Of a stretch of DNA of 64,000 nucleotides, positions 12,001 to 24,300 are shown piece after piece. Each line of letters opens with the position of its first letter. Position 1 is the first letter of the stretch. Below the pieces are notes generated by a model. It searched no databases, was not told the DNA's origin, and was given only the letters and a program-made list of their open reading frames with translations. Origin of the DNA: Aureococcus anophagefferens (lineage: Eukaryota > Sar > Pelagophyceae > Pelagomonadales > Pelagomonadaceae); the NCBI RefSeq assembly GCF_000186865.1, contig NW_008705578.1:529300-593299 (forward strand). Direction: 5' to 3'. The position numbers were made by a program, and so were the translations under genes.

Positions 12001-15000
12001 CGCCTGCAGCGTGGCCGAGTAGGCCGTCGCGTTCGAGCCGAAGACGTAGGACGCGTCCGCGTCCTCGGCGTCGCCGCAGCCGTCGCGGCCGAGGTCCGTG
12101 ACCGTGAGCTGGGGCACGTTGCCGCGGACGAGGTCGCCGACGAAGGTGACGAGGTAGCGGACGCCGTAGTAGCTGTCGCCCGCGGCGTTGTTCATGTCGC
12201 CGCGCGTGACGACGACGTCGTCGACGAGGTACATGGCCTCGAGCTCCGCCTCGAGGTCCGCGGCGGCGCCGTCCCAGAGGAGGCAGCCGGCCTCGCCGCC
12301 CGCGGTCGTCTGCGTCGTGAGCTCCTCGCCGAAGACGAGGCGGTAGCCGCTCGCGGACGTCGCGCCCTCCGTGAGGTTGCACTTGTTCTTGTTGTCGATG
12401 GTCGCGCCCGACTTGGTCGGGTCGCAGTAGATCAGAATCTCCTGGACCTCGTACGTCGCGTGCGCGAGCGACGCGACCGTGAGGCCCGCCTCGGACATGG
12501 CGTCGTCGGGCGACGCGAGGGGCACGTAGGCCTCGGAGAACTCGCGCGTGTGGTCCGTCGAGACGCGGAACGTCTCGCCGTCGACGGGGTGGCCCACGCG
12601 GACGTAGTCGCCGCGGCGCAGGCCCAGCGACCGCCAGTCGACGGCCGTGCCGACGGAGTCGCCGAGGCGCGGCGCGAGCCGCGCGTCGCCGAGCTCCGGC
12701 GCGTAGGAGCCGCTGAGGGCCGTGTCGAGCTTGTAGAGGGGCGCCTGGCGCAGGTCGTCCTCGCGGCTGCCGCCGTCGTAGAAGGCCGCGGTCCAGGGGT
12801 CCGACGCTTTGCACAAAGGCAGCGTCGACTCGTCGTAGCGCGCCCAGCCGTAGGTGTCGGCCGAGTCGTCGACGGGGTAGGACAGCGTGACGTTGTGGAG
12901 CAACGCGTTCGTCTGGAGGCAGACGGAGAAGACCTGGCCGCCGATGCGCAAAAAGTCGCCGCGCGCAAAGTGCTGGTCGAGCTCGCCGCGCTCGTCCGCG
13001 CCCGAGTTCGCGAGCGACCGCGTCACGAGGGACCCGTTGTGGTCCACGTCGACGAGCGTGCGGTTCTTCTCGTGCTCGTCGAAGAGGACCCAGCTGCCCT
13101 CGAAGTCGCCGACGGACAGCGAGAACGACGCGGCCTCGGTGAAGGGCAGCGTGTGCGCGTCCGTCGCGACCTTTTGGACCTCATACGAAATATCGAAGGA
13201 CTGCTCGACCGTCGCGCCCTCGGGGAAGGCCGCGGACTGGGAGTGCTGGATCGTGTAGGACGTGATGCCCGCGCCGGCGTCGTCGGCGCTCTGCTCGTAC
13301 TGGAGCAGGAGCTGCGACGTGGAGTGGCGCGAGAGCCGCGCCAGGCCCGTGGGCGCGGCTGGCTCCTCCGCGGGCGTCGCCGTCGCGACGGCGCTGACCT
13401 CGCCGTAGCCGTTCGCCGAGTAGGCCGTCACGCGGAAGGCGTACTCGGCGCCCGTCGCGAGGCCCGTCATCGTCGCCGCGGACGCGGCGCCGGACACGGT
13501 GACGGCCGTGTAGTTGTCGGGCTCGACGCCCGCGTAGTGCTCGACGACGCGGATGCTCGGGTTGATGCAGTCCTCCAAGGCGCAGAGGAGGCCCGTCGGG
13601 TTCGCGACGAGGGGGTCGAGGTCGCCGACGTCGCTCAGGAACGTGACGCTCCAGACGTAGCCGCCCGCGTCCTCGTCGTAGGACCGGCCCACGCGGACGT
13701 CGCCGACGCTCGGGAGCTGCTCGAGGTAGCCCTCGACGGCGTTGGCCGAGGCGTCGTGGGCGATGGGCACCGTCGTCGCGCGCTGGTACGCGGTGAACGC
13801 GAGGCCCGTGTCGCCCGAGTAGACCTCCTCGACGTAGAGGTGCGTGGAATTGAACGCGCGGCGCGCGGACACGGTCATGGTCTGGCCGTTGACGACGATG
13901 GCGTCGCCGCGGCCGATGTGGCCCGTGAGATCTACCGACGTGGTCATGTACTGCTTCATGTAGACCATCTTCACGGTGCCGGGCAGCGCGCGGTCGACGG
14001 CGCCGAAGGCCAGCGTGAAGGAGCCGTCCGTCGCGTTGTTCGCGTAGGCCGTCGTGTAGCCGTCGCCCTCGTCGGCGTCGTAGGTCCAGTAGGTCGACAC
14101 CTTCTGCACCTCCGCGAGGCCGTAGAGCGAGCCCAGCGCGGAGGGGATGGCCTGGGCCGTCATCGCCTCGACGCGGTAGCCCGAGACGGCGCCGCCGGCG
14201 ACGTGGCTCGCCGTCCAGGACACGTCGACGGCGTGCGCGGACGCGACGGCCGTCTCCACGGTGCCGGCGGCGGAGGGCGTGCCCACGGGGATCGCCGAGG
14301 GCGGCGCCGTGCGCAGGAAGTCGCCCTGGCCCTTGATCGCGTTCTCGGACGCGACGCGGACGTAGTACTCGAGGCCGGGCACCAAGCCGTCGATGCTGTA
14401 GGACGCGCCGACGACGCGGAGCTCCGCGTCCATGGGCGCGTAGGAGAGCACGCGCTGGTGCGAGTCCTCGACGTAGATGAGGTTCTTGTTCGGCGCGTAC
14501 AGGTCGCCCGACTTCACGGTGAACATGTACGTGAGGCCGTCGTCGGGGAAGGTCACGTAGATGGCCGCGCCGCTCGCGAGCTCGCGGGGGTCGTCGTTCT
14601 TGCCCGTGTAGTTGAAGACGTGGGTGTCGACGTCGAAGCCCTTGACGCAGTCGGCGCAGAGCCACTTCGACGCGGCGACCGTCGCGGAGCCGAGCGGCTC
14701 GCCGTCGTCGGACGTGAAGTCCTGGGACGTGTCCCACTGGATGACGTTGTAGACGACGGGGTCGCCGCCGTCGAACTCGGGCGCGCCGATCTGGACGACG
14801 AGCGTCTGGTCGCTCGAGGCCTCCAGCGTCGGGATGCCGTCGGCGCCGCCGGGCGCGAGCGCGCCGGGCGTGCCGGGCGTCTGCCGGGGCACGGTCACGT
14901 AGGGCGGCCGCGTCTGGCGCCGCGCGCCGTAGCCGAGCGTGTGGCCCGCCGCGACGCGGCAGTAGTAGGTCACGCCCGGCAGGAGCGGCGGGTGGCTCCG

Positions 15001-15319
15001 GCGGTCCGGGCCGCCCAAAAAGTATTCAAAGTCCATGCCGTCGCCCGCGTCGACGTCGACGACGACCTGGCGGTACTCGGCGCCGTAGGGCACGGTCGCG
15101 TTGCGCAGCTCCGTGATGTTAAAGAGGTTCGGGTCGAAGGAGATGTCGTTGACGCCGCGCGTGACGCCCTCGGCGTAGGGCTGGAGCAGCGACATGTTGC
15201 CGACGACGTCGACGAACGTAATATCGTAGGTGTGGGAATCGCCGCTGCCGGACACCGTGCCCGTGACCTCGACCTCGCCGACGTTCTCCATGTTCTCGAG
15301 CGCGATCTTGACGTCGTAC
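1..15319 (-). CDS. Giant gene, exon 27 (>15.3 kb), runs off left edge
   Basis: After the introner at 15320-15519 the frame resumes with YDVKIALENMENVGEVEVTG, completing the module interrupted in exon 26, and stays open for 15.3 kb to position 1. The exon encodes repeated FN3 folds (VPDAPTAVVLGEAYDAASL; AYRVEIDSS; EYFARVTAYNSAGYG) and beta modules, most FN3s being split by modules. Near 720-1020 the module is replaced by a run of short EVQ-type repeats. Cys-rich stretches occur near 12,300 and near 100-130. In the last ~60 bases a neighbouring frame looks more protein-like than the continued frame (see findings). Confidence 0.87.
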
Positions 15320-18300
15320 CTGGGCAGCAAAAGGGTGCGAAATTCCCAACTTCAAAGTCTCCTCTCTCGGCCGTTTTCCACTCGTTTCGGCTGATTCTTG
15401 GACGAGCGATCATCTCTCGGGACGGTCTCGAAGCGCAAACGCTTTTTCCGGAACGCGCGCGCGCGGAACACTCACGTTGAAGCGACGTTGAATCACCCTT
15501 TTGCTGCCCTGCGTCGTACGCGGTCGCGTTGCCGACGAAGATCTGCGACGAGGTCGCGAAGGATTTCACCGCGGCGTTGGAGTCGTCCGTCGTGTTCAGC
15601 GAGAGGCGGATCGTGCCGCCTAGAACGCCGCCGGGGGCGTTGGACGCGACCTGGAGCCGCTGGATCACGGGGACGAAGTCGTCCCAGGGCTCCTTCGAGT
15701 ATTCGACCAAGTAGGACGTGATCGTGTCGCCGCCGTTGCCGTAGATGTCGACGCTGTCGTTGACGGGCACGGTCCATTTCACCAGTAATTGGGAGCCGAC
15801 GTCCTGGACCGTGTACTCGCCCGCGTCCTCGTCGAGCGCCTCGAGCGACGGCGCGTAGGGCGCGTCGCTCGACTTCATCGGCACGGCCTCCATGGTCTCG
15901 GAGACGTTGGAGAAGCCGAGGGAGTTGTGCGCCGAGATGCGCACGAACACGATGTCGCCGCGGCAGTCGTCGTCGGCGCAGGTCAGGTTGAGCACCTGCT
16001 CGACGTTGGGCTCGGACGTCCGGTTGTTCTGGACGATCTTCGACTGGTAACTGTCGCCCGCGAACTGGTCGTCCATGGACCACTCGACGAGGAACTTGTC
16101 GACCTCGTCGCCGCGGTTGCCGCCGTTCTTCCAGGACGTCACGACGGACATGGCCGTGAAGCCGTCGGGCCCCGCGAAGCCCTCGGGCCCGTTCTGCGCG
16201 AGGAACGTCAGGGGCACGTCCGGCGTCGCGCGCGCGAGGATGAAGTAGTCCGGCTCCTCGACGCACTCCGTGAGGCCCGTGGGCGGGCACGTCGCGACGG
16301 CGCGCTGGCGGCCCTCCTTGACGTCGAACAAGTCCGTCTGCTCGTACCACCAGGGCAGCGACGGGCGGGTGTACTCGTACCACGCGGGCGGCGCGGGCCC
16401 GCGTGCGTTGACCGCGCGGACGCCGACGGCGTAGGTCGTGCCCGCCGTGAGATTATCCAACAAAAAGCTGCGCGCGTCGGCGTCGGCCTCCTTGAAGAAG
16501 AAGCCCTTGTGCCAGTCGTTGTCGTACGTCTCCGAGTAGGACGCGTTCGCGTACTCGACGCGCCAGCCCGTGATCTCGGCGCCGTGGTCGTCGTCGACGG
16601 TCTCCCAGGTGACGAGGAGGCTCGTCGCGCTCTCCTTCTCCGCGAAGACTTTGACGTTCGTCGGCAGGCCCGGCGGCGCGGACGGCGCGATCGCGCCGAG
16701 CGTGTCGTGCTTGCCGTCGATGGACGGCGCCGCGTAGGAGCCGACGCCGACGTCGTTGACGGCCGCGAGGCGCAGGTAGTAGGGCGCCCCGGGCGCCAGC
16801 GCGTCGGAGTCGATGTCCGTCGTGACGCTGTGGACGACCTGGATGGTGCGCACGGACACGTTCGAGCCGATGGACTGGGCCTTCGTGAAGTTGGCGCAGA
16901 TGTCGGCGAGGCCGTGCGTCGCCGCCGTGAGGCGCGACACGACCTCGAGCTCCGCGACGGGCTGGGCGCTGAAGGCGCCGCCGGAGAAGGTGACGCGGTA
17001 GCGGTAGCCGCTGTCGACGGACGTGTTCGAGTCGCGCGACACGACGAGCGTCTCCTCGAAGGGCAGGTCGTCCATCTGCTCGCGCAGGTGGTCGAGCATC
17101 TCCGCGGGCGTGGCGTCGTAGGGGATGCACGTCTCCGGCGGCGTCACGACGAAGGCCTCGATCTCCGCGGCCGCGGTGTGGCTATCGACGTACGAGCCGA
17201 GGCCCGTCGAGTAGGGCTCGTGGAGCGTGCAGTTGCCCGACGTCGTCTGGTTCACGTAGTAGAGCTTGCCGTCGACGCCGCCGAGGCGCACGAAGTCGCC
17301 CGTGCGGATGACGTCCGCGGCGTTCGCGACCGTCGCCGAGTCGACGTCCTTGGAGACGTTGACGTACTCCGCGCGCGCGGAGCCCGGCGTCACGATGAGG
17401 CGCGTCGTCGGCGACGAGGGGCCCGCGTAGATGAGCTTGTAGGAGCCGTTGGTCAGGGGCGAGTCGGAGTCGGAGAAGACGCGGACGGACTGGACCTCCG
17501 CGCCGAGGTCGATCGTGCAGTCGCCCTCGCACTCGAGGTCCTGGTCGTCGTCCTCGAGCGCGCGCCAGTCGTAGTAGCTCGTCTCGGCGGCCGGGAAGGA
17601 CGACGACGCCGACCACTCGATGCGATAGGCCGTGGCCTTGTTCGGCGTGTAGTCCGCGCCCGTCCCGATGTCGAAGCCGTTGCCGTCGAGGACGGGCTGC
17701 TGGAAGGTGAGGAGGAGGCGGTCGGGCATCTCCGTGTCGCTCAGGTTCGCGCGGAACTTGGACGGCGCGCCGAGGAGCTGGTCCGCGGGCGCCGCGGACG
17801 CGGGCTCGGACGACGCGGCGTCGCCGTAGCCCATGTAGTCGTTGTACGCGGAGACGCGGACCCAGTAGGACCGGCCCATGACGAGGCCCGTGATCTGGTA
17901 CTGGAACTCGGAGCGGCGCGACTCCGCCTCCGATTTCGTCGCGTTGACGACGACGGCGCCGGCGGTCGCCGCCGCGACGGAACCGAAGGACGAGTCCATG
18001 TCGCGGAGCGTCGAGAAGTCGCGGTCGCTGTCCCACTCGACGAGGTATTTGAGGACCTCGGAGCCGCCCGTGAGGTCGGGCGCGGACCAGGACACGCCGA
18101 GGTTCGACCGCGACACCGACGAGAGCAGCACGGCCGTCGGCGCGGACGGCTCGCGGTACGCGGGCGCGATGCCGTAGGCGTCGCCCGCGGGCGTGACGAA
18201 CTGGGTCACGTTGGACGCCTGGACCTCGTCGTCGACGCCCGTGAGCGCCAGCACGGCGTCGCGGTCGTTGCCGAATTCGATCTCGTACGCGTACTTCGTG

Positions 18301-21300
18301 CCGGACCAGTGCGTGCCCATGCCCGTCGAGTCCGTCCAGGAGCTCATGTCCCAGCGGCGCACGAGGATGGCGCCCGTCGCGACGTCCGGCAGGTCCATGA
18401 TGGCCTGGGCGACGGCGTCGGCCGTCGAGCCCGCGGCGATCGTCGGCGTCGAGTCGACGCGCTCGCGCGCCTCGACCTTGAGGCGGAAGGCCTGGGTCGT
18501 CTCGACGCGGTAGAGCGGCGCGTCGTTGCGCGACGCGGCCATCTCCGGGTCCGAGTAGCCCGCGTGGTTGTAGGACATGACGCGGCAGTAGTACGTCGTG
18601 CCCGTCGTGAGGCCGTCGAGCACGTAGGCCCAGCGGCCCGCGTTGTCGTCCCAGGCGAGCTCCGAGAGCGGCACGCGCGACGCGCCCGTCGACTCGTCGA
18701 AGGACGTGTCGAGGTCGTACTGGATGAGGTAGTGGGACACGGCCGCGCCGCCGGTCGCCGCCGGCGGCGCCCAGGAGAGCGCGAGCGACTCCGGGCCCGC
18801 GACGGAGACCTTGACGTCGACGGGGGGCGACGGCACGGCGTACTCGGGCGCCGCGGTCAAGGTAGCTAACTGCGGCTCGCTCCAGGCCGTCGTCGTCGCC
18901 GTGTAGGCCGCGACGCGCGCGTAGTAGGGGCGGCCGGCGACGAGGTCGCCGCCGCCCGCGGCGATCCACTCGGGGAGGCCGCCCTTGACGAGCTCGGACA
19001 CGTTGCCAAAGGGCGCGGAGCCCTCGAGGTGGCCGTGCGCGCCGATGACCTCCTGGGTGAGGCCCGTGCCCGCGTAGACGAGCAGCGAGGGCACGTCGCC
19101 GAGCGCCGCGTCGAAGGTCACGGACCAGACGTAGGACGGGTCCTGGAGGGGCTCCGTCGTCCGGTGCGTCTTCGTGGCGCGCGACACGGTCACGGGGCCC
19201 AGCGTCTTCAGCTCGTCGAGCGCCGCGGCCATCTCCGCGGCCGTCGCGTCCGCGGGGATCGCGTCGGAGACCGCGGCGCCGTAACTAAGGTAGAAGTAGC
19301 CGTTGACGTCCTCGGCTTTCGCGCCGACCTCGACGACCTGGACCTCGGCGACGGGGACGACGTCGACGGAGCCCAGGGGCAGCGTGTAGATGCCGACCGT
19401 GCCCTCGTCGAAGGGCGGGCTGCCGCCCTTGACCTGCTCGTAGACCGCGGACGACGCGGGCCCGCCGTCGCTGCCGCGGAGCGCCGTCGTCGACGCCTCG
19501 AGCGCCGGGAGATCCCCGACGTTCGTCCGGAACGCGATCTGGTAGGACGCGCTGTCGTCCGACGACGCGAGGGACACGGAGACCTCGCCGACGGTGGCCA
19601 AGGCCTCGAGCGCCGAGCGGACTCGGTCCGCGGACGCGCCCGCGGGCACGGGGCCCGTCGCCACGCCGTTGAAGGTCAGCGTGAAGGAGCCGACGAGGGG
19701 GCCGTCGGCGCACTCGAACTCGACGCGCTGGACCTCGTGCGTCGCCGCCGTGGAATCGTACTCGACGCGGTACTTGGTCACGGCCGCGCCGCCGGCGTCG
19801 ACGGGCGGCGTCCACGACACGTTGAGCGAGCCGTCGGAGAGCGCGACGGCGGACACGGACCGCGGCGGGCCCGGCGGCGCCGCGGGGACGAGCGACGCGG
19901 GCGTCGAGTGCGTCGCGAGGCCGTAGGTCGAGCGGACGCCGTTGTAGAGGCTCACGGAGACGGAGTAGGGCTCGCCCGCGACCAGGTCCTCGAGCTCGTA
20001 GACGTAGCGCCCGAGCGAGTCCACGTCGAGCGTGTCCAATTCCACCTCGGCCTCGCCGCGGAGGGGCGAGTCCATGGCCGGGAGCCGGCCGGCGACGGTG
20101 ACGGCGACGGTGATGCCCGTCGTCGCGTACCTGTTCTGGCCGCCGTAGAGGCGCGACGCGTCGAAGGTGAGCGGCGGCACGGGGCCCAGGCGCTCGAGGA
20201 AGACGATGGTGTACTCCTTGCCCATGGCCGCCTGCGTGGCGCCGACGAAGAGCTCGCCCGTGCCGATGGCTTCCAGCGCGGCCTTGACCGAGGCCGCGGT
20301 CGCGCCGGCCTCGAGGTACTGCGTCGCGACGACGCCGTCCTCGGAGTCGTACTTCAGGGCGAAGGTGCCGAGTAACGTGGCGTTCTGGGCGTAGGTGTAG
20401 ACGGTCTGGATGCAGAAGCCGTCGTAGCGGTCGACGAGCGTGTCCGCGGCGATGGACGCGTCCGTGCCCGTCATCGTCGTCAGCGTGTCGCCGCCCGTCA
20501 GGGACGCCGACACGAGCGATTCGTAGGTCGAGAAGTTGGACGCGAGGTCGTCGTCGACGGCGGAGACGGTGAGTTGCGGTAAATCGCCGAGCCAGTCGTC
20601 GTCGCCCGCGGCGGCCTCGAAGGTGACGTACCACGCGAGGCCGTAGCCGACCTCCTCGCGCGTCACCGTGACGTCGCCGACGGGCGCGAGCGCCTCGAGG
20701 GCCGCGGCCATGTCGTCGGACGTGCAGTCGTGGTCGAGCTGGCCCGTCGTGTGGCCGCGGAACGCGACGCGGAACGTGCCCTCGAGGTCGCGGTATTTCG
20801 ACGCGGTCGTGATGCGCTGGACCTCGTTGTGCGAGTAGAGCGAGCTCGACCCGCCGGCAGCCGCGGCCGCGGGGCCGACGCCGTCCCACTCGAGCTTGGC
20901 GTGCGTCACGTCCGCGCCGCCCTCGTCGGCCGAGTCGCCGAAGGCCACCTGGAGCGACGTCCGCGACACCGCGAAGAGGCCGAGGGTCTCCGGCGGCGAC
21001 GGCGGCTTCTTCGGGGCCTCGAAGAGGGGCTCCGGGATGGCGGACGTCGTCGAATACCCATAAGCGTTCGCGGCGAAGACGCGCGCGGTGTAGTTCTTGC
21101 CCGTCGAGAGCGAGCCGATGGTGTAGCCGCAGTAGGATAATGTACAATCGTCGTAGGACCCGGACGTGGGGTCGACCAAGACCGTGTTGGAGCCGAGGGG
21201 CGAGCCGTCGAAGGAGTCGAACTCGGAGGACGTGTCCCACTCGATGCGGTAGCGCGTCACGGACGACCCGCCGTCGGACGCGGGGTGGTTGAAGAGCACG

Positions 21301-24300
21301 CGCAGGGACGTGCCGCCGTAGACGAGGAGGTGCGTGTTGATGGGCACGTCCGGCACCTGGCGCGGCGGCGCGAGGCTCCGCGGCTGCGTGTAGCGCGGCT
21401 GCGCGGCGCCGAGCGCCGTGATCGACGACACGCGGACGGTGTAGGCCTCGCCGGACACCAGGTCGGGGATCACATAAGAGTAGCGGCCCGAGCTCGACAG
21501 GAGCGACGGCGCGACCTCGACGTAGTCGTAGTGCGGCGGCGGCGAGCCGGGCACGGTGACGCCGACTTGGGCCGAGTACGCGCCCGAGGGCCCCGTGGAG
21601 AAGACCTCCGTGAGCGTGATCTTGTTCGCCTGGGCGTTGACGGAGGCGACCTGGTAGATGCCGCCGTCGATGTCCATCCAGTCGTAGGCGTGGACGCGGT
21701 CCGACTCCTGGGAGCGGGACCCGGAGTTCCACGTGCCGCCCGCGCGGACGACGGCCGAGCCGGAGCGGACGGTCACGTTCGACAGCGTGAAGCGGTGGCC
21801 CGGGAGGTCGGGCCGGAGGCCGTAGCCGACGCGCGCGCGCACCGTCGAATTCACGGAATACAGGCCCGCGTCGTCGATGACCAGCCGGCTATCGGTCGCG
21901 TCGGGCCACTCCGTCAGGAACGTCACCGTCCACGAGAAGTTCGCGCCGCCGTCGACGGCGCGCTCGACGTGGACGTCGCGGAGCGTGTCGAGGGCTTCCA
22001 AAGCGTCCTCCATGTCCGCCGCGGAGACGTCGCAGGGCAGGTGGCCCGTGACGGCGCCCTCGTAGGATAAAGTAAAGGTGCCCGTGACGTTGAGCGCGAC
22101 GGCGTCGATCTGCACGACCTCGACCTCGTCGACGCCGGAGCCGCGCCACCACTCGACGCCGTAGGCCGTGACGTCGTAGCCGTTGTCCGACGCCGGCGGC
22201 GCCCAGGACACGGAGAGGGACGTCGCCGCGTCGGACACGGAGACGCCGCCGTCGTGCGCGAGCGTCGCGAGGCCGACGGCGCCGTCGGTCAATTTATCGG
22301 CGATGGCCGCGGCCGTCGTCGCGGCGACGCCGAAGGCGCCGACGCCCGCGTCGTTGACCGCGGCGACGCGGACGTAGTAGTAGGTGCCCGGCTCCAGGTC
22401 GTCGAGCGTGTGCTGCATCCAGACGCCGGCCTCGCCGACGGCGCTATCGAAGAGCAGGCGCGGCGACGCGCAGGCGGCCTTGGAAAGCGTGGTAGACACG
22501 GATTCGGCAAAGTCCTCCGTCTCGGAGTATTCCACGACAAAGGCCGTCACGAGCGACTGGCGGTCGTAGGGCCAGCGCGGCGTGAGCCACTGGACCTTGA
22601 GCTGGGCCTCCTCGTCGGGCACGCGCTCGACCTGGACCTCCTCGGGCGCGTCCGCGGGCGCAAAGGGCTTGAGGTAGAGCGCGTCGGACGGGATGCCGTG
22701 GCCCGCGGAGTTGCCCGCGGACACGCGCACGCCGAAGCCGTCGAGCGTGCCCGACTTTTGCCAGAGCGTGTCGATGGTGTACGCGTAGCGCGCGCCGGGC
22801 TCGACGTCCAAGGACGCGTCCGTCGACGAGCCGAGGATCGCCGCGGTGCCGTTGGTCACGTTCAAGCAGCCGCGGCCGAGGCGGTACTTGGAGTGGCAGA
22901 CCTCGGGGACGAAGCCCGCGGCGTCGACGGAGATGGGGCCGAAGTTGCCGACGTTCGTGTCGAAGGAGATCTCGTACTGGACGTAGCCGTCGTCCGTCGC
23001 GTAGGGCTGCTTCACGGACACGTCGCCGACGTCGTAGCAGAACTCGAGGGCCTCCTCGAGGTCCTGCGCCGCGACGTCGTAGGGCAGGGCCCAGGGGTAG
23101 CGGAAGCCGCCCGGCGAGTAGAGGTAGAACGTGCCGCGGTCGCTGCCCTTGGGCACGCGGAGCGTCTGGACCTCGGGCACGCCGTAGTCGCCGTCGACGG
23201 CGCTCCACCACTCGACCTTATAGTCGGCGATGGGCTCGCCGCCGTCGTTCGCCGGCGCGTCCCAGGTGACGACGATCTCGTCCCACTCGTTCCGCGAGAG
23301 CTCGACGTCGAGCGGCGTCGACGCCTTGACGGCCTCGGGCGCGTAGACGAAGGGCGACGAGATGACGGCGTCCGACGCGTGGTGGAAGAGGCGGCTCGAC
23401 GGCACGAGGCCGTAGGGCTGCGAGTCCGAGGACCAGAGGAGCCGCGCGACGGCGTTTCCCGTCGTCTCGCGCCACTCCATGGTCACGTCCACGAGCGCGC
23501 CGGCGAGCAGCGGCGCCGACGTCGTGCCGGAGAACTCCGCGTAGCCCGCGGCGTCCTCGACCTCGTTCTCGAAGGCGTCGAAGAGGAGCTCGCCGTCGAC
23601 GAAGAGCCGCGCGCCGTCGTTGACCTGCGCGTGGAACGTGAAGCGCTCGTCGAAGGACGGCCGCAGGAAGCCCGTCCAGCGCACGGAGACGTGGTCCTTG
23701 CCCGTCTCCGTGATGGCGTCCTCCTCGTCGAACTCGAAGTCGATGGAGTGGTCCACGCGCGTGAGCACGCTGTCGCCGTAGAGCCACCGGTTGTTGAAGT
23801 AGGTGCCCACGAGGCCGCCGCTCTCCGTCGCGGAGACGTCGACGAGGTAGGAGCCGACGACGGGCGTGCCGTAGGTCGCGTCGTAGAAGCCGTGGCTCCG
23901 GTAGGACACGTTCGCGTTCACGGCCTCGGGGCCCGAGAGCCGCGCGACGAACTGCGCGCCGAGGCGGCCCGCCTGCGAGTAGACGCGCGCGCCCGCGGCC
24001 GATTCGGAGGCGGCGGGGCACGTGTCGTCGTCGGCGACGACGGCGGCGTCGCCGCCGCTGAGGAGGTAGCCCTCCGCGTAGAGGAGCTCGGGCGCGTCGT
24101 CGACGACGGAGTCCAAACGCACGAGCCACTTGTACTCGTTGCGCGCAAAGGGGCCGTGGCGTTCCAAGACGGACGCGGAATACACCCCGGGAAGGTCGTC
24201 CTCGAGCGCCGTCTCGAGCGCCGACATGGTGACGTCGTGCGGGAGCTGGCGCGTGGACGCGCCGCGGTACTCGAGCATGAACGTGCCGTTGATCATGTCG

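Noticed and set aside
10972..15480. Plus-strand open frame of 1,502 codons
   Set aside because: Same composition artefact opposite exon 27. It even reads through the introner.
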